DNA of 64,000 nt from Algoriphagus sp. Its GTDB lineage: Bacteria > Bacteroidota > Bacteroidia > Cytophagales > Cyclobacteriaceae. This document shows positions 55,931 to 64,000 of the stretch, piece by piece. Both the position numbers and the translations under genes were made by a program. Location of the stretch: positions 1 through 64,000 of the forward strand of contig NZ_JABXIN010000002.1 of NCBI RefSeq assembly GCF_013373065.1, written 5' to 3'. The stretch's first letter is position 1; the number at the start of each line of letters is the position of its first letter. The notes below the pieces were generated by a model. It searched no databases and was not told where the DNA came from. It saw only the letters and a list, made by a program, of their open reading frames with translations.

Positions 55931-57097
55931 CTATCCAAATTTTCGAATGATGAAATTACTCTCTGGAGGTATTTCCTGCAGCAAATCAAAACACCGTTCT
56001 TTCCACTCAGAATTTTCAAAATATCTACCATAAGCAAACCAAAGCGGCATGACAAAATTGATGGTCAGTAATTGTAAAACAGTACCTGAAATTCCTCTGG
56101 AGGCCGATTTTTCAGAGGCTTTACCAAAAGAATAATGGAACTGCCAGTAATCTGAAGGCTTGACCTGAAGTAATTTTTTGAAGGAAGAAAAATCCCGTGA
56201 ATCCTGCATTACCGCCTGAAAGAGGTTTGGTGCTTGCCCCAAAATTGCTGCAAGCTGGGCAATCCGAAGGGTTGGAAAATTACTCGGTCGGACGCCCTTA
56301 AAATTCCAGTGTTGACGCTTCAGTCCTGCATCCCAACCGAATTTTTTCTGATAAAAATCATGCTCTCGAATCAAATGTTGGATGTAAGGCTCATCCGATT
56401 TATCAGGTAACAAACCGGCCTGACCAAATAACATGGCCTCCAAGACGGGTAGTTGATTCCGGTGTTTTTGAAGGATTTTGTACGGAATCAAGCTGGCCAA
56501 ATCCTGCATAGGCTGACTGTTGATTTTGAATCCAAAACTGTGAAACAACCACCGGTATGCGGTCTCCTCCCAATCTCCTTTTGTATCTTCCAGAATTTGA
56601 AGAAGCTGACCTGATTTTTCCTGCAATCGTTCAACCAATGCTTTTTCCAAGGCCGAAAAGCGGATGATTTCGGGAACCTTATCCAAAGCATGTGCACAAG
56701 GAAGGTCCTCATTGTAATCCAAAAGTCGCTCATAATTTCTCCAAATATCCAGAAAAATCTTTCCTTCTAATTCCAAGGTAGGAATAGGGGTTCCGTCTTT
56801 TCGAAAAACCTCACGATCCTCCTTCCAAACTACATGAAGGATCACAGAATTATAGGCTGGATCGCCTTCATGTGCATGTTGCTTCCATTCTGAAGCTAAG
56901 CGATGAATCTCCACATGACCATGTAGGGTAACTCCATCCAAGACAACTGATGCTTCCCTAAAATCCGGCCCTTCCCCCTGATTGTGTATGCCCGCATTTA
57001 AAATTTGGAGCGTTTGTCCCTTGGAAGTTTTTAATCCCTTGCGGTTAAAATATTGGTACTTCCAGACGAGCTGTAAAAAGTCTTCCCTAAAATTCAT
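55931..57097 (-). CDS. DUF2851 family protein, truncated by TAG
   Basis: 388 residues ending FIIRKFG before a TAG; the full reading would have about 431. The N-terminus contains GLKTSKGQTLQILNAGIHNQ, EGPDFREASVVLDGVTLHGHVEIH and SVILHVVWKED, the typical first half of the family. The function is unknown; no catalytic residues can be named, though the HVEIH and His-rich first part resembles a metal-binding fold. The gene lies downstream of the RAYT, on the same strand. Whether the short form is stable is unknown. Confidence 0.85.
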   Translation of the reverse strand: MNFREDFLQLVWKYQYFNRKGLKTSKGQTLQILNAGIHNQGEGPDFREASVVLDGVTLHGHVEIHRLASEWKQHAHEGDPAYNSVILHVVWKEDREVFRKDGTPIPTLELEGKIFLDIWRNYERLLDYNEDLPCAHALDKVPEIIRFSALEKALVERLQEKSGQLLQILEDTKGDWEETAYRWLFHSFGFKINSQPMQDLASLIPYKILQKHRNQLPVLEAMLFGQAGLLPDKSDEPYIQHLIREHDFYQKKFGWDAGLKRQHWNFKGVRPSNFPTLRIAQLAAILGQAPNLFQAVMQDSRDFSSFKKLLQVKPSDYWQFHYSFGKASEKSASRGISGTVLQLLTINFVMPLWFAYGRYFENSEWKERCFDLLQEIPPESNFIIRKFG

Positions 57098-57165
57098 AAG
57101 CTATCACTAAAAGCTTATTGAAAGTAAAAAATTCAAACTAATAATTCAAGTATAACTTACGGAAA

Positions 57166-57180
57166 GCTCTCCGAGGATTA
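57166..57180. repeat. Half-site of the REP palindrome
   Basis: GCTCTCCGAGGATTA matches one arm of the REP at 57268-57300, with no second arm next to it. It is a likely decayed REP copy. Confidence 0.5.
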
Positions 57181-57267
57181 TAAAATAGACCTTTCTATTT
57201 TTTTGAATTACTTAGATAGAAACTACTTGAAGGGACCTTTAGGACCATGAGGGCACCTTGCTTTTCT

Positions 57268-57300
57268 ACTCTCCGAGGGTTCAAAAATCCCTCGGAGAGT
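57268..57300. repeat. REP palindrome downstream of the RAYT gene
   Basis: ACTCTCCGAGGG, a 9-base loop, CCCTCGGAGAGT: a perfect 12-bp stem. It lies 8 bases after the RAYT stop codon, the position expected for a cognate REP. Confidence 0.85.
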
Positions 57301-57308
57301 TTCTGAGG

Positions 57309-57881
57309 CTATTTACCAAAAATAAATTCCTCTTCAACCCCAATTCTGGATTCATGATCTTTGAGAAAGCCAGCCATCCCACCAAACCAGTCTAAAACAG
57401 CTATCCTCTCAATTCTGGTAGATTTTTCGGAAACAATAGCTTTCCATGAACTATACCTCCAATTTCTAAAATCTTTTATGAAACCATGGTGAGTTGGATT
57501 CTGATGTATATAGGTTATACATCTTGTGAAATAAGAATCATCTTCTATTTTCCTCCTTCTGATATTTGATACAAAAAGCCCGCCTTTCCTCTGAAACATT
57601 TTATTAAATGCTTGTGTGTAGGAGTTTAATAAGTGTGAAAATGCTTTGCTTGGGTCTATGCTCTGAATCTCCTTTATTTGAACCATCAAATGAAAATGAT
57701 TGGGCATTAAACAATAGGCATAAGTTTTGGCAACAGGATTAATATAACTAGTGTATTTAGATAGAAAAAACCGGTAATTTTCATTTGTCTTAAAAAGATT
57801 TTCTGAACCAATAGCATGAGTCCAAACATGATAATACTCTCCTGGTTCGAATTTAACTTCTGATCTGGGCATAAAAATCAA
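57309..57881 (-). CDS. REP-associated tyrosine transposase (RAYT, Y1/HUH family)
   Basis: 190 residues. HUH nickases cut and join single-stranded DNA through a tyrosine. The motif NHFHLM gives His62 and His64, the catalytic Tyr124 is in YIHQNPTHHGF, and the start EYYHVWTHAIG is family-typical. The length is normal for a RAYT. REP-like palindromes lie on both sides, the arrangement seen in REPtrons; RAYTs are usually single, vertically kept genes rather than active insertion sequences. I see no terminal IS ends or target duplication. Confidence 0.9.
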   Translation of the reverse strand: MIFMPRSEVKFEPGEYYHVWTHAIGSENLFKTNENYRFFLSKYTSYINPVAKTYAYCLMPNHFHLMVQIKEIQSIDPSKAFSHLLNSYTQAFNKMFQRKGGLFVSNIRRRKIEDDSYFTRCITYIHQNPTHHGFIKDFRNWRYSSWKAIVSEKSTRIERIAVLDWFGGMAGFLKDHESRIGVEEEFIFGK

Positions 57882-57919
57882 ACTTGAACTAATTGTAATT
57901 TAAAAAAATATATCTAAAC

Positions 57920-57950
57920 TACTCCGAGGGTTTCAAACCACTCGGAGAGT
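57920..57950. repeat. REP palindrome upstream of the RAYT gene
   Basis: ACTCCGAG, GGTTTCAAACCA, CTCGGAGAGT: a slightly imperfect form of the downstream REP with the same CTCCGAGGG core. A more degraded copy (CTCC to GGAG with TTTTAG loop) follows at about 57991-58021. Confidence 0.75.
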
Positions 57951-58032
57951 ATTGGGAAACTTTTCAATTTTTATAGAATTCCTATTTAAAAATTACTCCA
58001 AAGGACTTTTAGCTCTTGGAGGGTTGTTTAGA

Positions 58033-58848
58033 TTACAAATACTCTTCTAGCAAGAGCTTCATTTCTACCTGAAGCTTTTTTGCTTCCCGCCGTGCTGCCT
58101 TCGCAAAGTCTTTTCCATTGGATGCATAAATAATTCCGCGGCTGGAATTGACCAAAAGGCCACAGGTGGAATTCATCCCGTACTTAGCCACTTCAGATAG
58201 GCTGCCCCCTTGGGCACCGACTCCAGGAACCAAGAAAAAATGCTCAGGAGCAGCTTTCCTTACTTCTGCTATCAATTCTCCACGAGTTGCTCCCACCACA
58301 TACATTGTATTCTCTGGTGTTCCCCATTTTTGACTTCTCTCCAAAACAGATTGATAAAGGGGTTTACCGTTTGAATCTTGGATCAATTGAAAATCCATAG
58401 AGCCTTTGTTAGAAGTCAAGGCCAAAAGAATCACCCATTTATTTTCAAATTCAAGAAAAGGTGTCACCGAATCTTCCCCCATGTAAGGCGCCACAGTAAT
58501 GGAATCAAAATCCATGGTTTCGAAAAATGCCTTGGCATAGAGTTTTGAAGTATTACCAATATCTCCCCGCTTGGCATCTGCGATCGTAAAAATATCCTTA
58601 GGAATGAGTTCCTCCACCCTCGCTAGCGTCTCCCAACCCCTTGCACCCAAAGCTTCAAAAAAGGCAATGTTCGGCTTATAAGCCACCGCATAATCGGCCG
58701 TTTCTTCGATAATCTCCCTGCAAAATGCAAAAATGGGATCTGCCTCTGATTGCAGATGAGATGGGATTTTTTGGATATCAGGATCCAATCCCACACAGAG
58801 GAATGAGGATTTTTGCTGAATTTGGGAGAAAAGTTCGGATCGGGTCAT
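58033..58848 (-). CDS. pyrF: Orotidine 5'-phosphate decarboxylase (type 2)
   Basis: 271 residues from ATG 58846-58848; the frame opens at a TTG 21 bases upstream that lies inside the -7 box. It forms UMP from OMP. The core motif [10 protein letters not shown] carries Lys93 with its Asp partners, as in the type 2 (about 270-residue) group. Other marks are [13 protein letters not shown] near the start and [11 protein letters not shown] in the phosphate-binding loop. It lies 43 bases after the UPF0104 gene but has its own promoter box. Confidence 0.94.
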   Translation of the reverse strand: MTRSELFSQIQQKSSFLCVGLDPDIQKIPSHLQSEADPIFAFCREIIEETADYAVAYKPNIAFFEALGARGWETLARVEELIPKDIFTIADAKRGDIGNTSKLYAKAFFETMDFDSITVAPYMGEDSVTPFLEFENKWVILLALTSNKGSMDFQLIQDSNGKPLYQSVLERSQKWGTPENTMYVVGATRGELIAEVRKAAPEHFFLVPGVGAQGGSLSEVAKYGMNSTCGLLVNSSRGIIYASNGKDFAKAARREAKKLQVEMKLLLEEYL

Positions 58849-58866
58849 GGAGTTTATATTTTGCTT

Positions 58867-58874
58867 CAAAGGTA
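58867..58874 (-). promoter_or_regulatory. -7 box of pyrF
   Basis: TACCTTTG on the minus strand fits TAnnTTTG and ends 18 bases before the pyrF ATG. A TTTG upstream is 26 bases away, longer than normal. It excludes the upstream TTG as start codon. Confidence 0.5.
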
Positions 58875-58891
58875 ATTAAATCAAGATTTTT

Positions 58892-59758
58892 TTAGCTCTT
58901 CAAATCCACCTTTACAAAAGCCCCCATCAAAGAAACCCCAGCTGTAATCAGAAAGAAAATCAAACTGAAAGCAACTGCAGCCGCTTCCTCTATCCCAGCA
59001 TATTGATAGGCATAGACAAAAACCAATTCTCGGGCCCCTACTCCTCCTATCGTCAAAGGAAGTACTGCCACAATAGAAGAGAGCAAAAAGACCAATTGAT
59101 AGGCCATGATTTTCTCATCAATCCCAAGTGCCATTAAAATAAACCAAGCGCAAATCAGCTGGGCAATCTGCCCGAGAAAGGACCAGGCATTGGCAGACCA
59201 GAATGAAGGCAGAAAGTCTTTGAAAAATAGTCTTTGAACTAACCAAAATGCAGGAATGGTAAGAATCAATCCTCCAATCAGCAGGGAATTCCAAATTGAG
59301 CTCTCCAAAAACTCCAGTTCAACCTCCACGATTAAAAACAATCCAAAAAGCAAAAAAACAATGGCCACTAATCCTCCCAAACGATCCAAGAGCGCAGCCT
59401 GAAGTAGTTTTTTGACAGGAGTTTTGAATTCCCTGTTGAGTAAGTAAACCTTATAGCCATCCCCTCCGATTCCACCTGGAAGGAAAAGGTTATAAAACAT
59501 CCCTACTAAATACAATCGAAAATTCAGCTTTTCAGAAAGGAATAGACCGATGTTTTTGAAATATTGATTGAGCCGCACCGCAGTGGCTACCTTACTTAAA
59601 ACAAAAAATAAAATGGCCGGGAGAAGCCAAATCCAATGCATGATTTTCACCAAGCCCAAAAGTTGGTTTGTATCGATCTTTCGAAAAACCAGATACAAGG
59701 CCAAACCGGTCAGGAACAGTTTGAGGAGGGTCTTCAGCTGGTTTTTGTATCGAGTCAA
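58892..59758 (-). CDS. UPF0104/lysylphosphatidylglycerol synthase-type flippase-domain membrane protein
   Basis: 288 residues, starting at a TTG because stop codons lie close upstream and the next Met is at residue 39. There are seven to eight membrane segments. The family motif region NLFLPGGIGGDGYKVYLLNRE (about 88-108) and GGVGARELVFVYAYQYAG (about 238-255) are clear. Related domains flip lysyl-phosphatidylglycerol or handle glycolipids; the substrate here is unknown. It is next to a GT2 polyprenyl-phosphate glycosyltransferase, with which it is often found, so a lipid-linked sugar role is possible (inference). Confidence 0.85.
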   Translation of the reverse strand: MTRYKNQLKTLLKLFLTGLALYLVFRKIDTNQLLGLVKIMHWIWLLPAILFFVLSKVATAVRLNQYFKNIGLFLSEKLNFRLYLVGMFYNLFLPGGIGGDGYKVYLLNREFKTPVKKLLQAALLDRLGGLVAIVFLLFGLFLIVEVELEFLESSIWNSLLIGGLILTIPAFWLVQRLFFKDFLPSFWSANAWSFLGQIAQLICAWFILMALGIDEKIMAYQLVFLLSSIVAVLPLTIGGVGARELVFVYAYQYAGIEEAAAVAFSLIFFLITAGVSLMGAFVKVDLKS

Positions 59759-59763
59759 AAGTG

Positions 59764-59785
59764 GATTATTGGTTATTGGTTATTT
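59764..59785. repeat. Short TTATTGG tandem repeat
   Basis: GATTATTGGTTATTGGTTAT contains about 2.5 copies of the 7-base unit, directly upstream of the UPF0104 start codon on the opposite strand. It is a simple repeat, and it makes the gene start hard to place. Confidence 0.55.
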
Positions 59786-59858
59786 CGGTCAACAATAGGG
59801 CTTCGATTTCGAGACTACCGTCTCTCTAGTGCTCAGCCTGACCTAAACTATACTTCAG

Positions 59859-60854
59859 TTATCCTACTTCTGGAGAAGCCGGATTTTCAGTATTTTCTAT
59901 CTTCGATTCTTGCTTTTCTCCCACAAAAACCGACCGAACCGTGTAGGTCTTTTTATGTTGCGATTCAAAGTAGGTACGTACAATCATCTCTGCGATAATT
60001 CCGGTAGTCACCAATTGAATACCTCCCAAAATCAAGATAAAGCCCAAAATCATGATTGGTCTTCCCCAGATATCCTCTCCAAGAATTTTCAAAATCAGCA
60101 GGTATATACTGATTAGAAAACCAATCATGAATGAAAACAACCCTATTCCTCCAAATAAGTGAATGGGGCGCTGAAGATACTTTTGAAAGAACAGCATCAA
60201 AATCAAATCTGCCAAAACCTTGAAGGTTCTGCTTAATCCATATTTTGATGTTCCATGAATTCTCGGATGATGCTTTACATCGACTTCTGTCATTCGTGCA
60301 CCTTGCTGCTTGGCCAGCACAGGAATAAAGCGATGTAATTCACCGTACAGGCCCATATTCTGGGCGATCTCAGCCTTGTACACGCGAAGGGTACATCCAT
60401 AATCATTCAAATAGACTTTAGTCGAATTCCGGATAATCCAATTCGCGATTTTGGAAGGAATTTTTCGGAGAACGAAGCCGTCTTTCCGCTTGGCCCGAAC
60501 CCCAGCAACCACATCCCATTCTTCATCCATAGCCTTTTGTAGCATTCCAGGAATATCAGAAGGATCATTTTGAAGATCGCCATCCATGGTTACGATATAA
60601 CTTCCAATAGCTAAATCAATCCCTGCTGCCAAAGCGGTTGTTTGCCCATAGTTCCGATTAAAAATGATTAGCTTGGTTCGCTCATTAGCATATTTTTTCA
60701 CCTCTGATACTGTCCCATCAGTAGAACCATCTTCCACTAAAATCACCTCATAGTCCAAATCCTTCAAGGCATGGTAGGTTTGTTCCAAGAGGGGCTGGAT
60801 GTTTTTTTCTTCGTTGTAAACAGTGATTACTACGGATACAAGTGGCTTTCGCAT
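59859..60854 (-). CDS. Family 2 glycosyltransferase, polyprenyl-phosphate sugar synthase type
   Basis: 331 residues from ATG 60852-60854; the open frame continues upstream, but its promoter lies there. The GT-A domain begins VSVVITVYNEEKNIQPLLEQ, with the acidic sites VEDGSTDGT and MDGDLQNDP. Two C-terminal membrane helices (about 225-250 and 260-285) anchor it, as in ArnC/DPM1/GtrB enzymes. It should transfer a sugar from a nucleotide donor to undecaprenyl phosphate at the inner membrane. It is divergent from a GT39 gene that could use this product. Confidence 0.9.
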   Translation of the reverse strand: MRKPLVSVVITVYNEEKNIQPLLEQTYHALKDLDYEVILVEDGSTDGTVSEVKKYANERTKLIIFNRNYGQTTALAAGIDLAIGSYIVTMDGDLQNDPSDIPGMLQKAMDEEWDVVAGVRAKRKDGFVLRKIPSKIANWIIRNSTKVYLNDYGCTLRVYKAEIAQNMGLYGELHRFIPVLAKQQGARMTEVDVKHHPRIHGTSKYGLSRTFKVLADLILMLFFQKYLQRPIHLFGGIGLFSFMIGFLISIYLLILKILGEDIWGRPIMILGFILILGGIQLVTTGIIAEMIVRTYFESQHKKTYTVRSVFVGEKQESKIENTENPASPEVG

Positions 60855-60869
60855 AGGATAAAATTTGGC

Positions 60870-60901
60870 CAAAATTACTCCAAATAAATTCGAGGGACAA
60901 A
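60870..60901 (-). promoter_or_regulatory. Promoter of the GT2 gene
   Basis: TTTG (60901-60898), 20 bases, TAATTTTG (60877-60870) on the minus strand, 16 bases before the ATG at 60854. A near-perfect Bacteroidota promoter. Confidence 0.75.
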
Positions 60902-60936
60902 AAAGCGCCCTGAAATACAAGTTCTACAACATAAAA

Positions 60937-60970
60937 TTTGGTTCGCACTACCCAAATCAGCTTATCTTTG
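60937..60970 (+). promoter_or_regulatory. Promoter of the GT39 gene
   Basis: TTTG (60937-60940), 22 bases, TATCTTTG (60963-60970), then the ATG at 60974. It shows that the TTG at 60938 is part of the -33 box and not a start codon. Confidence 0.72.
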
Positions 60971-60973
60971 GGA

Positions 60974-62635
60974 ATGATTTTATCCAATAATCCTGAGCTT
61001 AAAATCAACCCTTGGGTACTCATGGGGGTATTCTGCCTGTTGGTGGGACCTTTTGCCTTGGCATTCCACATGAATTATCCTGATGAAATGTATTACCGGG
61101 ATGCTGCCATCGAAATGCTCCGAAACGGGGATTACCTGACCACCTATTTAGGAAGTGGAGAACTTCGATTCAAGAAACCTATATTAACCTATTGGGCAGT
61201 ATTGGCAGGATTCAAATTATTTGGGGTAAATGCCTTTGCCTCTCGAATCTTTTTTCTTTTAGCAGGTGCAGCAACGGTTGGTTTAACCTTCAAGCTCGCC
61301 AAAATTTTATTCAAGGATGAAAAAGTTGCTAGCGTTTCAGCACTAATCATGGCTGCAAATCCGGTTTTGATTCTTTCCTCGGGACGATCCATTCCTGATA
61401 TCCTTTTGGTCCTGACCATGACATTAAGTGCCTTGGGATTTGCCACTTACTTACGAAAAGAGGAATCCATTCCCAACTGGGCCCCATGGGCTTTATATGG
61501 TGGTTTGGCACTGGCCTTTGAAGTGAAAGGACTTCCTGCTGCAGCCTTGGGAGGAATTGGAATTCTCTACTTGATTTTTAACCCTTGGAAGAAAACTTCC
61601 CTTAAAAAACTTTTCCATCTTCCTTCCCTATTGGTCAGCTTGGTCATTGCCTTATTTTGGTTTGTAGCGATGTGGGTGATGCATGGACCGACCTATTTGG
61701 AAAGTTTTCTGGGAGATCAAGTAGGAGTTCGGGTTGCTTCGAAGGCATTCTTGGTAATCAAACATGGGCTGATGGCCTTAGGACTGCTAATTGCCATATT
61801 TATCCCTTGGGTCTTGTTCTCTTTACCCAATTTAAAATCAACCATTGCAAAGGCTTGGAAAGAAAACCCTCAATTCTCCGGATTTGCTTTGCTTTGGGGA
61901 TTGGCCATTCTGGGGATGGGTGCCTTAACTAGCAAATTTTATGAACGCTACCTATTACCTGTTGCTCCCGTTCTTGCAGTTTACCTAGGCTGGATTCTTG
62001 TCAAAGGAGAGTTTGAAATCCGAAAGCGAGGACTCACCCTAACTGCTTTTATTTTCTATGGCCTAAATGTGGTATTAATTCTCGCAGGGCTTTATTTGGG
62101 ACTTAAGGGACACTTTGTTTGGTTTCGACTCCTATTCATTCTTGCTGTATTATTCTACTTGGGAAAATTGATCAAAAAGGGCAACAAACTCCCAAAAGCA
62201 ATTGCTTATTCCTATCTATTGATTTTTTTAAGCTATACCCTTTTTACTTCCTTGATTTCCTTCCCACATCAAGGACAACAGCTCAAATTAGCACTTCAAG
62301 AAATGTATGATATGGCACCCAAGGTCATTGCTTTCAGAGGAAATGAGCATATTGGGTCCAAAATCCGAATTTCCCTCTATCCGAAAACTCAATTAATCAA
62401 TTTGGATCGGGCAAATTGGAAAACACAAATGAAGGATTACGATTACGTGATTTTGGAAGACTTATATTTAGATTCTATCAATTCCAAGCAATTCGAAGTT
62501 TATAGCGAAACGGTTAACTGGAGTTCGAAAACAATTCCCGATTTGATTCAAACATTGGGGACCAGCGAATTTGATAGCATTTTGGATACGACAGGAAAAA
62601 AATACTTCCTTCTATTCCCAACTAACAATCAATAA
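60974..62635 (+). CDS. ArnT/GT39-type membrane glycosyltransferase
   Basis: 553 residues with about a dozen membrane helices. The first periplasmic loop holds the catalytic acidic motif NYPDEMYYRD and then LGSGELRFKKPILTYW, the typical ArnT/PMT start. A soluble C-terminal domain follows from about residue 430. Such enzymes take a sugar from a polyprenyl-phosphate donor and add it to lipid A or proteins outside the inner membrane. Its divergent neighbour is a GT2 that could make the donor. The 3' end overlaps the convergent second GT39 gene by 7 bases. Confidence 0.87.
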   Translation: MILSNNPELKINPWVLMGVFCLLVGPFALAFHMNYPDEMYYRDAAIEMLRNGDYLTTYLGSGELRFKKPILTYWAVLAGFKLFGVNAFASRIFFLLAGAATVGLTFKLAKILFKDEKVASVSALIMAANPVLILSSGRSIPDILLVLTMTLSALGFATYLRKEESIPNWAPWALYGGLALAFEVKGLPAAALGGIGILYLIFNPWKKTSLKKLFHLPSLLVSLVIALFWFVAMWVMHGPTYLESFLGDQVGVRVASKAFLVIKHGLMALGLLIAIFIPWVLFSLPNLKSTIAKAWKENPQFSGFALLWGLAILGMGALTSKFYERYLLPVAPVLAVYLGWILVKGEFEIRKRGLTLTAFIFYGLNVVLILAGLYLGLKGHFVWFRLLFILAVLFYLGKLIKKGNKLPKAIAYSYLLIFLSYTLFTSLISFPHQGQQLKLALQEMYDMAPKVIAFRGNEHIGSKIRISLYPKTQLINLDRANWKTQMKDYDYVILEDLYLDSINSKQFEVYSETVNWSSKTIPDLIQTLGTSEFDSILDTTGKKYFLLFPTNNQ

Positions 62636-64000
62636 GAATCTGAATTAACGGGATGATAGTCCTGGATATTTCTCCAAAATTGGATTTTTGTGGAACGAAG
62701 GTAGACATCTCGAAAAAAAACCGGATACTCTTCCTCATACAATAGCTCTTCAAATTTTGTAACTAACTCAGGAGAATCTTGATGTGAGCTGACAAAGACC
62801 CCTATCTTTTCCTTTCCTATTTCTGATTCAATTCCTTCCCAAAGGTCGAATTGGGTTTTTCTACCTCCAATATTGATTTGATAAGTCTTCGGATGATTGG
62901 AAAGATAAAAAGCCATTTCGGATGAAGTGTGATAACTTTCTGAAAAAAAATAGGAGGCTTCGATCCCCAAACTATCTTGTAGGAAATTGATCCTTGAGGT
63001 CAATTGCTCATAACCCGCCAAACGCTTAAATACCGGAATTTCAACTTTTTCAATTCCTGTAAATTTCTTCCAGCCAGAATGATCAGGAAGTATTAATAGA
63101 AGAAGGAATGAAAGTCCAAGAGCCACCCCCCAATTTCTGAATTTCTTCCACTTCCCAGACTCTTTTTCAACTTCATGAGCCAAAGCGATGGCCAGGGTCG
63201 GGTAACTGAAAGCAGGCCAATTTACTTCCACAGAAGTAATCCAACTCATGAAAAGAAAAGTCGAAAAAGAGACAAGCGCAGGTAAAATCAAAAAAAGCTG
63301 TTTGGGATCATTCACCTTTACCTTTCGGAAATAAAGAACCCAAAGAGGCAAAAGAAAAATGGAAACCATTCCTAATTGACCTCCTAAGTAACCCAAAAAA
63401 CTTAAAATGGCTTCTCCAATCCCTTGAATCGAAGGATCTCCATGTACCCCACCCAAGGTTGCTAAATGTTTGAAGGTTTGAAACTCGTTCTCAAGATTCC
63501 AAATCAAACTAGGTAAAAAGCCGATCAGAAAAATTATAATAAAAAGAATGAACCCTTTGAGATTTGGAATCAGATTTTTGGTATGGAGCAAGTACAAAGC
63601 AAAAGTTGGAATCGCCAAAATAAAAATAGGTTTAGAGGCAATCCCCAGCGCTCCTACAAATCCTGCAATTACCCACAAAAACCAAGTCTTCTTTTCCAAG
63701 GCTTTAGCAAGTAAATACCAAGTTAATAGACCAAAAAAAGTTACTTCGGAATCGGTCAGATGGAAAGTTGAAAAAATTTGGAAAAAGGGCATCGATGAAA
63801 GCATCATGCTAGCCCAGAATGCCTGTTTTTTAGATTGGAACAAATAATCTGTCAACAAAAAGGTTAGCCATGCTGTACCCATTCCCAAGATTGCAGGGAT
63901 AATTCGAACAGCTAGTTCATTGACACCTAGAAGAGAGGTACTAAGGTAATTGAAGAGAGCGATGAGAGGTGGTTTTGAATAGTAATGCCAAGCAAGATGC
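62629..64000 (-). CDS. Second ArnT/GT39-type membrane glycosyltransferase (5' end outside the window)
   Basis: At least 456 residues; the frame stays open to the window edge with HLAWHYYSKPPLIALFNYLS and then GVNELAVRIIPAILGMG, which continues the GT39 fold upstream. The internal Met at 63882 is therefore not the start; the true start, with the acidic DE motif, lies past 64000. The first visible loop (YYSKPPLIAL) matches the loop of the GT39 at 60974 (RFKKPILTYW) in position. About ten membrane segments and a C-terminal soluble part follow. It converges on the first GT39 gene with a 7-base overlap. Confidence 0.85.
   Translation of the reverse strand, partial: HLAWHYYSKPPLIALFNYLSTSLLGVNELAVRIIPAILGMGTAWLTFLLTDYLFQSKKQAFWASMMLSSMPFFQIFSTFHLTDSEVTFFGLLTWYLLAKALEKKTWFLWVIAGFVGALGIASKPIFILAIPTFALYLLHTKNLIPNLKGFILFIIIFLIGFLPSLIWNLENEFQTFKHLATLGGVHGDPSIQGIGEAILSFLGYLGGQLGMVSIFLLPLWVLYFRKVKVNDPKQLFLILPALVSFSTFLFMSWITSVEVNWPAFSYPTLAIALAHEVEKESGKWKKFRNWGVALGLSFLLLLILPDHSGWKKFTGIEKVEIPVFKRLAGYEQLTSRINFLQDSLGIEASYFFSESYHTSSEMAFYLSNHPKTYQINIGGRKTQFDLWEGIESEIGKEKIGVFVSSHQDSPELVTKFEELLYEEEYPVFFRDVYLRSTKIQFWRNIQDYHPVNSDSY

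Noticed and set aside
57309..57881. Active insertion sequence of the IS200/IS605 type
   Set aside because: No subterminal ends or TnpB; motif and REP surroundings fit a single-copy RAYT better.
60855..60973. Earlier starts of the GT2 (60920) and GT39 (60938) genes
   Set aside because: Both lie in or beyond their promoters, and the added residues do not match the families.

Overview
The window comes from a Bacteroidota chromosome, most likely a marine or freshwater Cytophagales of the Cyclobacteriaceae/Algoriphagus type. This is inferred from gene families, not from a database match. The supporting signs are a SusC/SusD pair, a DUF5686 protein, DUF2851, a bacillithiol BshA, many short lipoproteins with an LxGC/FxC lipobox, Bacteroidota-type promoters (TTTG, 19-22 bases, TAnnTTTG), and almost no Shine-Dalgarno sequences. 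Coding density is high. No prophage, integron or CRISPR array is visible.

Layout. 1-912: 5' end of tuf behind a tRNA-Tyr/Gly/Thr cluster with a clear promoter. 913-5551: M1 aminopeptidase lipoprotein, biotin carrier protein, pyrH-frr. 5554-8205: DUF5686 outer-membrane protein. 8206-25124: an accessory surface locus made of a control region with two LacI-type palindromes, SusC, SusD, a terminator, three tandem paralogous ~1,090-residue FG-GAP/ASPIC (CRTAC1-like) lipoproteins with a small lipoprotein between the first two, and a vanadium-haloperoxidase/PAP2-like lipoprotein. 25151-30147: sugar isomerase-like TIM barrel, rnhA, MarC, SerC-like aminotransferase, aroQ, rlmN. 30221-33424: a plug-only TonB-receptor-like protein and a small beta-barrel. 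33425-37407: minus-strand operon of a two-helix protein, mutL and two rhomboids. 37661-48489: NagZ-AmpC fusion, M24 peptidase-like lipoprotein, bshA, fatty acid hydroxylase, NAD-binding protein, PQQ/cytochrome c dehydrogenase, acyl-CoA dehydrogenase. 48515-55745: xerD, a divergent deformylase, ABC-F, alkD, nucleoside phosphorylase, trhO, NeuD-like acetyltransferase, plus several repeat families. 55802-57097: DUF2851 gene cut by an in-frame TAG. 57160-58030: REP-associated transposase (RAYT) between REP-like palindromes. 58033-64000: pyrF, a UPF0104 membrane protein, a GT2 polyprenyl-phosphate glycosyltransferase and two GT39-type membrane glycosyltransferases.

How the parts fit. The SusCD locus has no glycoside hydrolase or sulfatase, so it is not an ordinary polysaccharide locus. 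Its partners are propeller-type lipoproteins and a phosphatase/haloperoxidase-fold enzyme, and its ligand is unknown. The last block could form a surface glycosylation or lipid-modification route, in which GT2 makes a polyprenyl-phosphate sugar and the GT39 enzymes use it. The most noteworthy observations are the SusCD/CRTAC1-like triplet/haloperoxidase locus with its paired operators, the TAG inside DUF2851, a modular GAAATAC repeat present twice, the RAYT with its REPs, and altered metal-site residues in the M24 protein, MutL and the deformylase.
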